Translations under genes and position numbers: made by a program
The notes under the pieces: generated by a model
What the model was told of the DNA's origin: nothing
Seen by the model: the letters and a program-made list of their open reading frames with translations, nothing else
Database searches by the model: none
Assembly (NCBI RefSeq): GCF_002135345.1
Contig: NZ_NEGI01000003.1
Span: 62,001 to 126,000 of the forward strand
Source: Acinetobacter sp. ANC 4648
GTDB lineage: Bacteria > Pseudomonadota > Gammaproteobacteria > Pseudomonadales > Moraxellaceae
Length of the DNA: 64,000 bases
Direction of reading: 5' to 3'
Shown here: piece after piece, positions 55,511-63,170 of the stretch
Position numbering within the stretch: the first letter of the stretch is position 1
How the letters are laid out: each line of letters starts with the position of its first letter

Positions 55511-55840
55511 TTAAAATAAACCTGAAAGACCTGGTGGTAAACCCATACCAGATTTAGCACCATTTAATTTCTCTTCAGAAATCACTTCAACTTGGCGTGC
55601 CGCATCATTCATTGCTGCAGCAATTAAATCTTCAATCATATCAGCATCATCTTGAAGTAATTCAGGATTAATCTCGATACGTTTCACCACATTACGGCAA
55701 GTCATTGTCACTTTAACTAAGCCACCGCCAGCTTCAGCATGCACTTCAGTTTGAGCCAGCTCTTCTTTGGCCTTTTTAACATTGCTTTCCATGTCTTTTT
55801 GCATACGTTGAGCTTGCTGCATGAGCATATTAATGTTCAT
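55511..55840 (-). CDS. ybaB: YbaB/EbfC nucleoid-associated protein
   Basis: 109 residues. Small DNA-binding dimer with coiled-coil helices ([21 protein letters not shown]) and the conserved [20 protein letters not shown] strand. The typical bacterial order is dnaX-ybaB-recR; here ybaB-recR is kept but dnaX is elsewhere. Ribosome site CGGAGAATTTT. Confidence 0.96.
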   Translation of the reverse strand: MNINMLMQQAQRMQKDMESNVKKAKEELAQTEVHAEAGGGLVKVTMTCRNVVKRIEINPELLQDDADMIEDLIAAAMNDAARQVEVISEEKLNGAKSGMGLPPGLSGLF

Positions 55841-55878
55841 AAAATTCTCCGAACAAAATTAATTTTCAATCAAAATAT

Positions 55879-57066
55879 TTAAATTAAATCTAAACCGCGT
55901 TTGATATCAGCAATAATATCATCCACATCTTCTAAACCAACAGACAAGCGAATTAATCCTTCACCAATACCTGCAGCAAGTTTTGCTTCCGCGGGTAGTT
56001 TACCGTGAGTTGTCGTTGCTGGGTGAGTAATTGTCGATTTTACATCACCTAAATTACCTGTAATTGATATAAATTTTGTATTATCAATCACTTTCCAAGC
56101 ACTTTCTCGCTCACCTTTGACTTCAAAAGAGACAATACCTCCAAACCCAGCTTGTTGTTTTGCCGCCAATGCATGACCTACATGATCAGACAAACCCGCA
56201 AAATAGACTTTTTTAACCTTTGGATGAACTGCTAACCATTCCGCTATTTTTTGCGCACTACTTGAATGTGCTTTCATGCGTAAACTTAAAGTTTCTAAAC
56301 CTTTTAAGAATACCCATGCATTAAATGGGCTCATTGAAGGCCCAGTGGTTCGTACATAAGCAAAAACTTCTTCAAGTAATTGATGCTTACCGACAACAGC
56401 ACCACCCAAAGCACGCCCCTGCCCATCTAAATATTTAGTGGCTGAATATACGACAAGGTCAGCACCCAACTTAAGGGGCTGTTGCAAGATTGGTGTACAA
56501 AAACTGTTATCAATCGCTAATAACGCATCATTTGCATGCGCAAGGTCAGCTAAAGCCTGAATATCTGCAATTTCAGCCAATGGGTTTGATGGTGATTCGA
56601 CAAATAGTAATTTTGTTTCAGGACGTACTGCATTTTTCCATGCATCTAAGTCAGTTAAATCGACAAAATCAACCGCGACACCAAATTTCACCACATATTT
56701 TTCAAACAAAGCAACTGTTGAACCAAAGACAGCACGTGAACAAATCACATGATCACCAGTTTTTAAGTATGACATTGCCACAGCCATAATCGCAGCCATA
56801 CCCGAACTCGTCGCAACAGCACGCTCACCGCCTTCTAATGCAGCTAAACGTTTTTCAAACATTGCGACTGTTGGATTGGTAAAACGAGAATAAATGTTGC
56901 CAGATTCCGCACCCGAGAATTTAGCCGCTGCTTCTGCTGCATTTTCATAGACAAAAGATGAAGTGAGGAAAATTGGCTCACTATGCTCACCTTCAAAACT
57001 ACGGGTATGACCAGTGCGAATTGCCAAAGTATCAAGTTGATATTCGATGTCGTCTTGTTGGCTCAT
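55879..57066 (-). CDS. metZ: O-succinylhomoserine sulfhydrylase
   Basis: PLP enzyme of methionine synthesis that makes homocysteine directly from O-succinylhomoserine and sulfide. 395 residues of the Cys/Met metabolism family. SSGMAAIMAV binds the cofactor phosphate, the lysine is in YSATKYLDGQGRALGG (near residue 210), YSRFTNPT near 61-68. The RALGGAVVG sequence after the lysine is typical of MetZ rather than MetB. It lies 38 bases upstream of ybaB but with no evident link in function. Confidence 0.93.
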   Translation of the reverse strand: MSQQDDIEYQLDTLAIRTGHTRSFEGEHSEPIFLTSSFVYENAAEAAAKFSGAESGNIYSRFTNPTVAMFEKRLAALEGGERAVATSSGMAAIMAVAMSYLKTGDHVICSRAVFGSTVALFEKYVVKFGVAVDFVDLTDLDAWKNAVRPETKLLFVESPSNPLAEIADIQALADLAHANDALLAIDNSFCTPILQQPLKLGADLVVYSATKYLDGQGRALGGAVVGKHQLLEEVFAYVRTTGPSMSPFNAWVFLKGLETLSLRMKAHSSSAQKIAEWLAVHPKVKKVYFAGLSDHVGHALAAKQQAGFGGIVSFEVKGERESAWKVIDNTKFISITGNLGDVKSTITHPATTTHGKLPAEAKLAAGIGEGLIRLSVGLEDVDDIIADIKRGLDLI

Positions 57067-57188
57067 TTTATTGCTCAGTCCGAAAACTGCCTTTGCGAAG
57101 AATTGCCAACATTTTGAGCGTCTAGTGTATTTAAGGTCAAGGTATAATGTAAAAATATCGCTTAGACTTCGAACAAACTTGCATAAAA

Positions 57189-58298
57189 ATGAGACTAAAA
57201 TTGCGTATGGAACAACTCAAAAAGAAAGTACAGGATCGTTCTCTCAAATTTAAAAATCTTTCAACCCGTATTTTTAATGGAAAATCTCTCGTTCTCTCCC
57301 AAAGCACCCCCTATGACGTGGTTGCAGAATACAAGCAAACACGTGTACGCTACTATGCTTCTCCTGATAGAAAATATAAAGAACCGCTTGTTTTTGTTGC
57401 TCCATTGGCCATTAATATGGCCATTTATGATCTCTACCCTTATCGCTCTTTAGTCAAATATTTTGGTGATCAAGGCTTTGATGTATATTTAATTGATTGG
57501 GGCAAACTCAATTATAAAGATCGTTTTTTAAATTTTCTGAATTTCATTGATGAAGCAATTCCCTACTGTATCAATAAAATTCGACAGCACTCTAATAGCA
57601 ATCAAATTTCACTCCATGGCTGGAGTATGGCTGGAATTTTTGTTCTATTATATACCGCGCTACATCAACCGAATTATGTCAAAAATTTAATGGTACTGGC
57701 GAGCCCAATCGACAGCTATGCTTCTGGTGGAATCGGTAAATTGTATCGCCGAATTAACTATTACTTATCCCAAAATAAAAAAATTAAACAAGCGATTTAT
57801 TCAGGCTTTATTCCAAAACAATTTTTACATACACCAGGTTTACTCAATGCAATTGGCTTTAAAGTCTTAGACCCCAAAGGATGGTATGAAGGTCATAAAC
57901 AACTATTACTAAACTTAGATGATCAACAGTTACTACATGAACATGCCACTTTAGGTAATTTTCTTAATCATATGGTCGACTACCCCGGTGGCGTAAATCA
58001 AGATATGCTTTTTAATGTTTGGCTTCAAAACCCACTCAAGCAAGGGATGATCCAATTAAAAGATAAAAAAATTGAGCTTAAAAAAATTGATTGTGCACTT
58101 TTTATTGGTGCAGGTCGCAGCGATCAAATGGTCACAGCAGATGCAGTTAAGCCTTTAAGTGAATTGACAAATAGCCACGATGTCACGTTTACTCTCATTC
58201 CAGGAGGACACTTAGGCTTGATGTCGAGCCAAAAAAGTGCCGATGAATTTTGGCCTGTCCTGTCCCAATGGTTAGATCAACGTTCAACCAAATTATAG
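57189..58298 (+). CDS. PHA-synthase-like alpha/beta hydrolase
   Basis: 369 residues similar to the PhaC class III fold: LVFVAPLAINMAIYDLYPYRSLVKYF, DVYLIDWGKLN, the nucleophile elbow GWSMAG (Ser near residue 146), acid in GAGRSDQMV and histidine in PGGHLGLM near 345. True PHA synthases have Cys in place of Ser at the elbow, so this is more likely an esterase, depolymerase-like enzyme or acyltransferase than a polymer-making one. The start is uncertain: ATG at 57189 or 57207, neither with a good ribosome site. Followed after 38 bases by a dehydrogenase. Confidence 0.85.
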   Translation: MRLKLRMEQLKKKVQDRSLKFKNLSTRIFNGKSLVLSQSTPYDVVAEYKQTRVRYYASPDRKYKEPLVFVAPLAINMAIYDLYPYRSLVKYFGDQGFDVYLIDWGKLNYKDRFLNFLNFIDEAIPYCINKIRQHSNSNQISLHGWSMAGIFVLLYTALHQPNYVKNLMVLASPIDSYASGGIGKLYRRINYYLSQNKKIKQAIYSGFIPKQFLHTPGLLNAIGFKVLDPKGWYEGHKQLLLNLDDQQLLHEHATLGNFLNHMVDYPGGVNQDMLFNVWLQNPLKQGMIQLKDKKIELKKIDCALFIGAGRSDQMVTADAVKPLSELTNSHDVTFTLIPGGHLGLMSSQKSADEFWPVLSQWLDQRSTKL

Positions 58299-58336
58299 AA
58301 ATATGGTTGTAACCGAAAATATAGGGAAAATGAATC

Positions 58337-59209
58337 ATGATTCAATCAGTTGCATTTATAGGCTTAGGCGCAATGGGTTACCGCATGGCGGCGCATTTAC
58401 CACAACATTTCGATACTGTTTATGTTTGGAATCGAAATTTCGAAAAAGCACAACAACATGCAACTGAGTTTGGAACCTTAGCAGTCGAGCTGCAACAGGC
58501 AGTTCAAGCTGATATTATTTTTTCCTGTTTACCCACTAGCCAACAAGTCGATGAGATTCTAGCGCAAGTCCAACTTAAATCAGGTTCTATCTGGGTAGAT
58601 TGTACCAGTGGTGTCCCCGAATCTGCTCGTGCACAATCAGCACGACTTTTACAACAAGGTATCAACTTTTTAGATGCACCTGTGAGCGGTCAAACTATTG
58701 GGGCTGAAAATGCAACTTTAACCTTTATGGTGGGTGGGAATGCCAAAGCCTTTGCTCAAGCGGTTCCTGTCATGCAAACTATGGGTAAAATCGTTAAACA
58801 TGTGGGGCAATCTGGTACTGGTTTTGCAGTTAAAGCAGTGAATAACATGATGATGGCGGTACATTTATGTGCAGCAGCAGAAGGATTTACCACCTTAAAA
58901 GCACATGGTGTAAACCTTACTGAAGCACTGGATTGTATTAATGCATCGAGTGGTAAAAGCGGTGTAACTGAAAGTGTATTGCCACAACGTGTATTTAATC
59001 GTAGCTTTCCTTTAACTTTTGCCCTCCCACTACTGGCCAAAGATACTGGAATTGCTGTTGATTTAGTTCGTGAAGCTCGAATTTCTGCACCTGTCATAGG
59101 ACTCACACAAAGTTTAATTCAAGTCGCTAATGACTTAGCTGAACCAAATAGTGATTTTTCTACTGCAATAAAAATGTATGAATCGTGGAGTAAAATTACA
59201 TTAGAGTGA
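58337..59209 (+). CDS. NAD(P)-dependent beta-hydroxyacid dehydrogenase
   Basis: 290 residues of the 3-hydroxyisobutyrate dehydrogenase family. Dinucleotide motif FIGLGAMGYRMAAHL at the N-terminus, substrate motif FLDAPVSGQTIGAENATLTFMVGG (about 112-135), and catalytic lysine in GFAVKAVNNMMMA (about 170). Possible substrates include hydroxyisobutyrate, tartronate semialdehyde or short aldehydes (succinic semialdehyde type); none can be chosen. It lies close behind the PHA-synthase-like gene and may be in one operon. Confidence 0.9.
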   Translation: MIQSVAFIGLGAMGYRMAAHLPQHFDTVYVWNRNFEKAQQHATEFGTLAVELQQAVQADIIFSCLPTSQQVDEILAQVQLKSGSIWVDCTSGVPESARAQSARLLQQGINFLDAPVSGQTIGAENATLTFMVGGNAKAFAQAVPVMQTMGKIVKHVGQSGTGFAVKAVNNMMMAVHLCAAAEGFTTLKAHGVNLTEALDCINASSGKSGVTESVLPQRVFNRSFPLTFALPLLAKDTGIAVDLVREARISAPVIGLTQSLIQVANDLAEPNSDFSTAIKMYESWSKITLE

Positions 59210-59292
59210 TTTTTAAACATTGAATATCACGCCACACCCCATATAATCAATGTAATACTCAGACAATTTAAAATGTCATTTGAAGGATTCTT

Positions 59293-59562
59293 ATGAAAAA
59301 GTGTTCTATTGCAATTATTTCCATGCTATCGATGTTTGTTGGCACTCAAGCTTATGCTGCCGATGCTGCTCAAGAATGCCAAAAGCTACAAGATGACTAT
59401 AACGTGATCTATGCTTCTAAAGGTTTTTGCTTTAAAGACCCTGATGCAAAGGCTAAGTTTGGTAATGAAAACTGTTTTACCAGCAAACCTAAATTTTCGG
59501 AAAAAGAACAACAAAAACTTGACGAAATCAAAGCGCGTCAGAAAGAGTTGAACTGTAAATAA
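59293..59562 (+). CDS. Secreted YARHG-domain protein
   Basis: 89 residues with a signal peptide (cleavage after AYA). The mature part has the YARHG pattern: NVIYASKGFCFKDPDAKAKFGNENC followed by KFSEKEQQKLDEIKARQKEL, the extracellular domain often seen near peptidases and at C-termini of surface proteins. Three to four cysteines may form disulfides. GAAGGATTCTT is the ribosome site. Stop and the next reading frame touch. Function unknown. Confidence 0.85.
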   Translation: MKKCSIAIISMLSMFVGTQAYAADAAQECQKLQDDYNVIYASKGFCFKDPDAKAKFGNENCFTSKPKFSEKEQQKLDEIKARQKELNCK

Positions 59563-59591
59563 TGACTTTAAAAACCATCAAGGAACTTACT

Positions 59592-60005
59592 ATGGCTTAT
59601 GATGATCAAAATATATTTGCTCGAATTTTACGCAACGAACTTCCAGCTATTAAAGTATATGAAGATGATCAAGTGCTTGCATTTATGGATATTATGCCGC
59701 AAGCCGAAGGACACACTTTAGTTATTCCGAAAACACCTGCTGTCACTTTATTAGATTTACCACCAGAATCTGCTGCCTATACCATCCAAATAGTGCAAAA
59801 AATTGCCAAAGCAATTGAAACAGCCTTGGATGCCAAAGGCATTGTCTTAATGCAACTTTCAGGTACTGCTGCGGGTCAAACAGTTCCACATGTGCATTTT
59901 CATCTTATTCCAAGTTCAGTCCATGAACTGGGTCGACATGCAGTTGAAATGGGTGATCAAGAAAAAATTAAAGCATTAGCGGAAAAAATTAAAGCGCTAC
60001 TTTAA
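59592..60005 (+). CDS. HIT-family nucleotide hydrolase
   Basis: 137 residues. Histidine-triad motif HVHFHLIP (about 97-104) with catalytic histidine; FARILRNELPAIKVYEDDQVLAFMDI and GHTLVIPK are typical of the HinT/Hit group, which hydrolyses adenosine phosphoramidates. The ATG after AAGGAACTTACT is used, ten codons inside a longer open frame. It follows the YARHG gene by 29 bases and has its own terminator. Confidence 0.95.
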   Translation: MAYDDQNIFARILRNELPAIKVYEDDQVLAFMDIMPQAEGHTLVIPKTPAVTLLDLPPESAAYTIQIVQKIAKAIETALDAKGIVLMQLSGTAAGQTVPHVHFHLIPSSVHELGRHAVEMGDQEKIKALAEKIKALL

Positions 60006-60020
60006 TTTTTTAAACTGATA

Positions 60021-60044
60021 AAAATGAGGCTCATGCCTCATTTT
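60021..60044 (+). terminator. Terminator of the HIT gene
   Basis: Stem AAAATGAGGC / GCCTCATTTT, loop TCAT, then TTT. Confidence 0.93.
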
Positions 60045-60244
60045 TTTGTATTTTATTTTCTCTAATTTTTTCAATTATCAAAGCGTAATAAAACTGTCAT
60101 TTACTCTTCACCCATTTGTAACAAATTTTACAGATACTGCATGCAAGTTAGTAAGCATCTGTAATTTTTTGTACCAGACGCTTACTAAATAAAAAGAGTA
60201 AAACAGGCAGACGCCATTTTTGAACAAGTTTTGGAGAAATCTCA

Positions 60245-61324
60245 ATGAAAAAAGTGCTACTCGCTGCAGCAGTTGCATCATTCGGCTTAAGCGCAGCGCA
60301 AGCAGCGCCAACATTGTATGGTAAGCTCAATGTGTCTTTAAACCAAGTGGATAATAAAGACTTTAAAGGAACTGATGAAACTCAATTAAATTCAAACGCT
60401 TCACGTATTGGGGTTAAGGGTGAAGAAAAACTAACTGACAATATGGGTGTTGTATACCAAGCAGAATGGGCAATTTCTACAGATGGCTCTGGTTCTGATA
60501 CAGATTTAAGTGCTCGAAATCGCTTTTTAGGTCTTAAATTTAAAGACATTGGTACATTAAAAGCTGGACAATACGATTCATATTTCAAAACATCTGCTGG
60601 TAAATACCAAGATATTTTCAATGATGATACCAATCTTGATATTACTAAAACCATGTATGGTGAAGAACGTCTAAAAAACGTAATTGGTTTTGAAACTGAT
60701 AAAAATCTGCTCATTCCAGGTTTACAGTTCAATCTTATGGCACAAACGGGTGAGAATAACTCATCTGTATATTCGACCAAAAAACGTGATAGTTTCAGCG
60801 GTGTTTCAACATCACTGACTTATGAAAACAAAGATTATGGTTTGGCGACTGCACTTTCTGGAAATTTTGCTATACCTGGTGCTTACAATGCTCTCAGTTT
60901 AAAAGATATTGAATCTGATGCTTATCGTGTTACAGGTTCTCTAGACCTAAGCAAAGCCGGTATTAATGGTTTAGTTTTAGGTGCATTGTTCCAGCATGCT
61001 GAACCATCTAACTCTCCTTCAGCTGCTGATTTAACTGCCGCTAAACTTGACGCACGTGTTGCTTCACTTAAAGAACAAGCTTGGATTCTCCAAGCAACTT
61101 ATAATATTATGAATACGCCATGGACTGTTAAAGGACAATACCAATCAGCTAAAACTGAATGGACAGGTGATGACCGTACCCTTGACCAATACGGTGTTGG
61201 TGTGGATTATAACTTTAATAAACAAGCACGATTTTACGGCGTTCTTGCTCAGCAAAAACGCGATTGGCAAACGGATGATAACAAAAAAACTGTGTTTGGC
61301 TTAGGTATGGAATATAACTTCTAA
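60245..61324 (+). CDS. General trimeric porin (Gram-negative porin family)
   Basis: 359 residues. Signal peptide MKKVLLAAAVASFGLSAAQA is textbook; the mature part starts APTLYGKLNVSLNQVD and has strands typical of 16-stranded porins (ASRIGVKGEEKL, FLGLKFKDIGTLKAGQYDSYF), ending in the C-terminal aromatic YNF required for outer-membrane insertion. The solute specificity cannot be told. GGAGAAATCTCA is the ribosome site. One CTGTCAT heptamer lies about 150 bases upstream, with only poor partner repeats. A strong terminator follows. Confidence 0.94.
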   Translation: MKKVLLAAAVASFGLSAAQAAPTLYGKLNVSLNQVDNKDFKGTDETQLNSNASRIGVKGEEKLTDNMGVVYQAEWAISTDGSGSDTDLSARNRFLGLKFKDIGTLKAGQYDSYFKTSAGKYQDIFNDDTNLDITKTMYGEERLKNVIGFETDKNLLIPGLQFNLMAQTGENNSSVYSTKKRDSFSGVSTSLTYENKDYGLATALSGNFAIPGAYNALSLKDIESDAYRVTGSLDLSKAGINGLVLGALFQHAEPSNSPSAADLTAAKLDARVASLKEQAWILQATYNIMNTPWTVKGQYQSAKTEWTGDDRTLDQYGVGVDYNFNKQARFYGVLAQQKRDWQTDDNKKTVFGLGMEYNF

Positions 61325-61344
61325 TCAAAAGACTCTTTCCTCCT

Positions 61345-61374
61345 AAAAAGAACATGCAATCGCATGTTCTTTTT
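61345..61374 (+). terminator. Terminator of the porin gene
   Basis: Stem AAAAAGAACATGC / GCATGTTCTTTTT, loop AATC. Confidence 0.93.
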
Positions 61375-61701
61375 TATGGTTTAATATTCAGCAACTTTCT
61401 ACTTAATAATCCTTTAAAAAATAAAGAATAGTTACAGCATCATTTCTAAGTAGGCATCCTGCCTACATAAACTTCCTATTTTCTTATAAAGAGCCATTAC
61501 GAATTCATACACATTTATAAATTTTTGAATTACTGATCATTATCAATAACTATACTAACTTATTGATATTTTATATAATATTTCAATGTGAATCTCAATT
61601 TATCTGCCATACCTACATATTTCCCCTCTCAGTCGAGGAAAATCAGCACATTAATAAGATGCTTATCAAAAGCATTTTATTAAAATTTAATTGATCAGGA
61701 A
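61375..61701. other. Gene-free interval after the porin gene
   Basis: About 330 bases without coding. A small perfect hairpin GTAGGCA-tcc-TGCCTAC (61450-61466) has no T-run. A TTGATAATGATCA (minus, near 61534-61546) resembles half of a Fur site but no gene lies next to it. The region borders a decayed gene and may itself be decayed. Confidence 0.45.
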
Positions 61702-62085
61702 TTAATTACAAAACGCAGCGATTCCAGTTTGTGCTCATCCTAAAATCAGCGCATGTACATCATCTATTCCTTCGTAAGTATTCACAACTTCAAGATTACA
61801 AGATATCGTGCCACACCAAATTCATCACTAATTCCATTGCCGTCCATCATCTCACATGCAATATTTAATGCTTTACCACAATTATTACGCTTAATTAAAG
61901 ATGTGCCGTCTACAGAAGCAATATCTTCATCTTTCATGCGACCAAAACGTAAAGCAATTTGCAAGCCCAACACAATTTCAGTTTGCATATCAGCAAGTTT
62001 CTTCTGAATTAATTGATTTACAGTCAATGACCGTCCAACTTAATACGAGCGAACTCATCATCACTTCAACTGCAAAAATGAAGGT
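61702..62085 (-). pseudogene. gcdH: Remnant of glutaryl-CoA dehydrogenase, C-terminal part
   Basis: The minus strand encodes, over two frames, the end of a glutaryl-CoA dehydrogenase. In one frame: [50 protein letters not shown], and [17 protein letters not shown]. The other frame continues VVNTYEG-x-D-x-VHALILG, a stop, AQTGIAAF and a stop. The known family ends [27 protein letters not shown]. So at least one frameshift, one in-frame stop (replacing Arg) and several changes have occurred; the region before VNQL is degraded with several stops and most of the gene is missing. Confidence 0.85.
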
Positions 62086-62219
62086 ATCAAAATTTTATTA
62101 GTTTTATGCTAAACAACAGCAGTCATCATTATTAGAAATTTCTAGGCTGACTAGAAACTGAAGTTCAGCTTTATCAATCGCAGACTGAGTTTATCCGTTC
62201 TTAAATATCACTTATGAAT

Positions 62220-62558
62220 TTAGCTCATTGCCGTTGCTGTCAAACCAATGTAGCGATACATTCCTTCTACACCTAAATCTGCCTGATAAATTACGTAATC
62301 AGGAAAACTAGCTTGCGAAATCTCATGCCAGATATTCATGCTTTCATCATCATGCGCATGAATTTCATCTACTGTTCGTTGCATACTCGCCTCATACGCA
62401 TCTGAAATGTATTCAAAGCCCAAATCCATAGCAATAAACAAAGTATGTGCACATGGTTGAATATATTGTTCTTGAGACCAATCAAGAACATCTTGCTGAC
62501 AATAAGGGCATGTTACATTTACTTGATTTTTTTCAAGTTGAATTAGTTGAAAAGACAT
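62220..62558 (-). CDS. Hypothetical CPYC-containing protein, 112 residues
   Basis: An N-terminal CPYCQQD (residues 17-23) with a later PCAH forms a likely zinc ribbon of three or four ligands; the rest is acidic with many aromatic residues and no membrane helix. I do not recognise the family. It is divergent from the HD-hydrolase gene and shares a short promoter region with an AT-only inverted repeat. ATG follows a poor ribosome site (TTCCAAAGAAT). Confidence 0.7.
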   Translation of the reverse strand: MSFQLIQLEKNQVNVTCPYCQQDVLDWSQEQYIQPCAHTLFIAMDLGFEYISDAYEASMQRTVDEIHAHDDESMNIWHEISQASFPDYVIYQADLGVEGMYRYIGLTATAMS

Positions 62559-62601
62559 ATTCTTTGGAACAAAATAAAAGGATATTTTAAACGAGTCAAA
62601 A

Positions 62602-62625
62602 AAATTTAAATACTGGTTTAAATTT
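62602..62625. promoter_or_regulatory. Inverted repeat in divergent promoter: AAATTTAAA-N6-TTTAAATTT
   Basis: Perfect 9-bp arms, nearly centred between the two divergent starts (62558 and 62660). It could be a shared operator, but AT-only palindromes arise easily in such DNA. Confidence 0.3.
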
Positions 62626-62659
62626 CTTTAAAGTAATAATTTTTATAAAGAAGACAAAA

Positions 62660-63088
62660 ATGATCTCAATAATTGAAAAAGCAATTGCTTTAGCTGCACA
62701 AAAACATGCAGGACAGGTGGACAAAGGTAATCAGCCCTATATTTTTCATCCACTTCGACTGATGCTCAAAATGAAAACACCTGAACAGCAAATTGTTGCT
62801 GTGCTGCATGATATTTTAGAAGATACAGATACTACTGTGGTTGATCTAATTTCACTGGGTTTTAGCCAAGAAGTCATTGAGGCAATTCAAGCACTGACTA
62901 AAAAAGATGATGAATCTCGAGTTGAAGCAGCATATAGAGCAGTAAAGAACCCCATTGCACGTGCCGTTAAACTGGTGGATATTGCTGATAATATGGATTT
63001 AACTCGTATTCCACAGCCATCTGCAAATGATTTATTAAGATTAGAAGAATACAAACATGTGCAACAGATCTTGCTATCAGGTACTTGA
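62660..63088 (+). CDS. Small SpoT-like HD-domain hydrolase
   Basis: 142 residues, a single HD domain of the RelA/SpoT hydrolase type. Metal-binding residues: H30, H50-D51 in VLHDILEDT (the SpoT signature H-D-x-x-E-D-T) and D in KLVDIADNMDL (about 112-121). No synthetase domain. Such single-domain proteins (SAH/MESH1-like) can remove pyrophosphate from ppGpp or act on other nucleotides. Ribosome site AAAGAAGACAAAA. It is divergent from the CPYC gene and may be monocistronic. Confidence 0.87.
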   Translation: MISIIEKAIALAAQKHAGQVDKGNQPYIFHPLRLMLKMKTPEQQIVAVLHDILEDTDTTVVDLISLGFSQEVIEAIQALTKKDDESRVEAAYRAVKNPIARAVKLVDIADNMDLTRIPQPSANDLLRLEEYKHVQQILLSGT

Positions 63089-63170
63089 AACAATAAAACA
63101 AGATCTAAATTGACAAAATACAACAAAGTATCTTTACAATGCGGGCTTGTTGCATTAATGGAATGTTTTT

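Noticed and set aside
60090..60140. CTGTCAT heptamer upstream of the porin gene, as a Pho box
   Set aside because: Only one heptamer matches fully; the following 7-mers at 11-bp steps (TCTTCAC, TTGTAAC) agree in about half of the positions, too weak without a profile score.
61450..61466. Small perfect hairpin GTAGGCA-tcc-TGCCTAC as terminator
   Set aside because: No T-run on either strand, and the porin gene already has a strong terminator 80 bases before.
61530..61550. Fur-like sequence TTGATAATGATCA
   Set aside because: Covers only part of the 19-bp Fur box and has no iron-related gene next to it.
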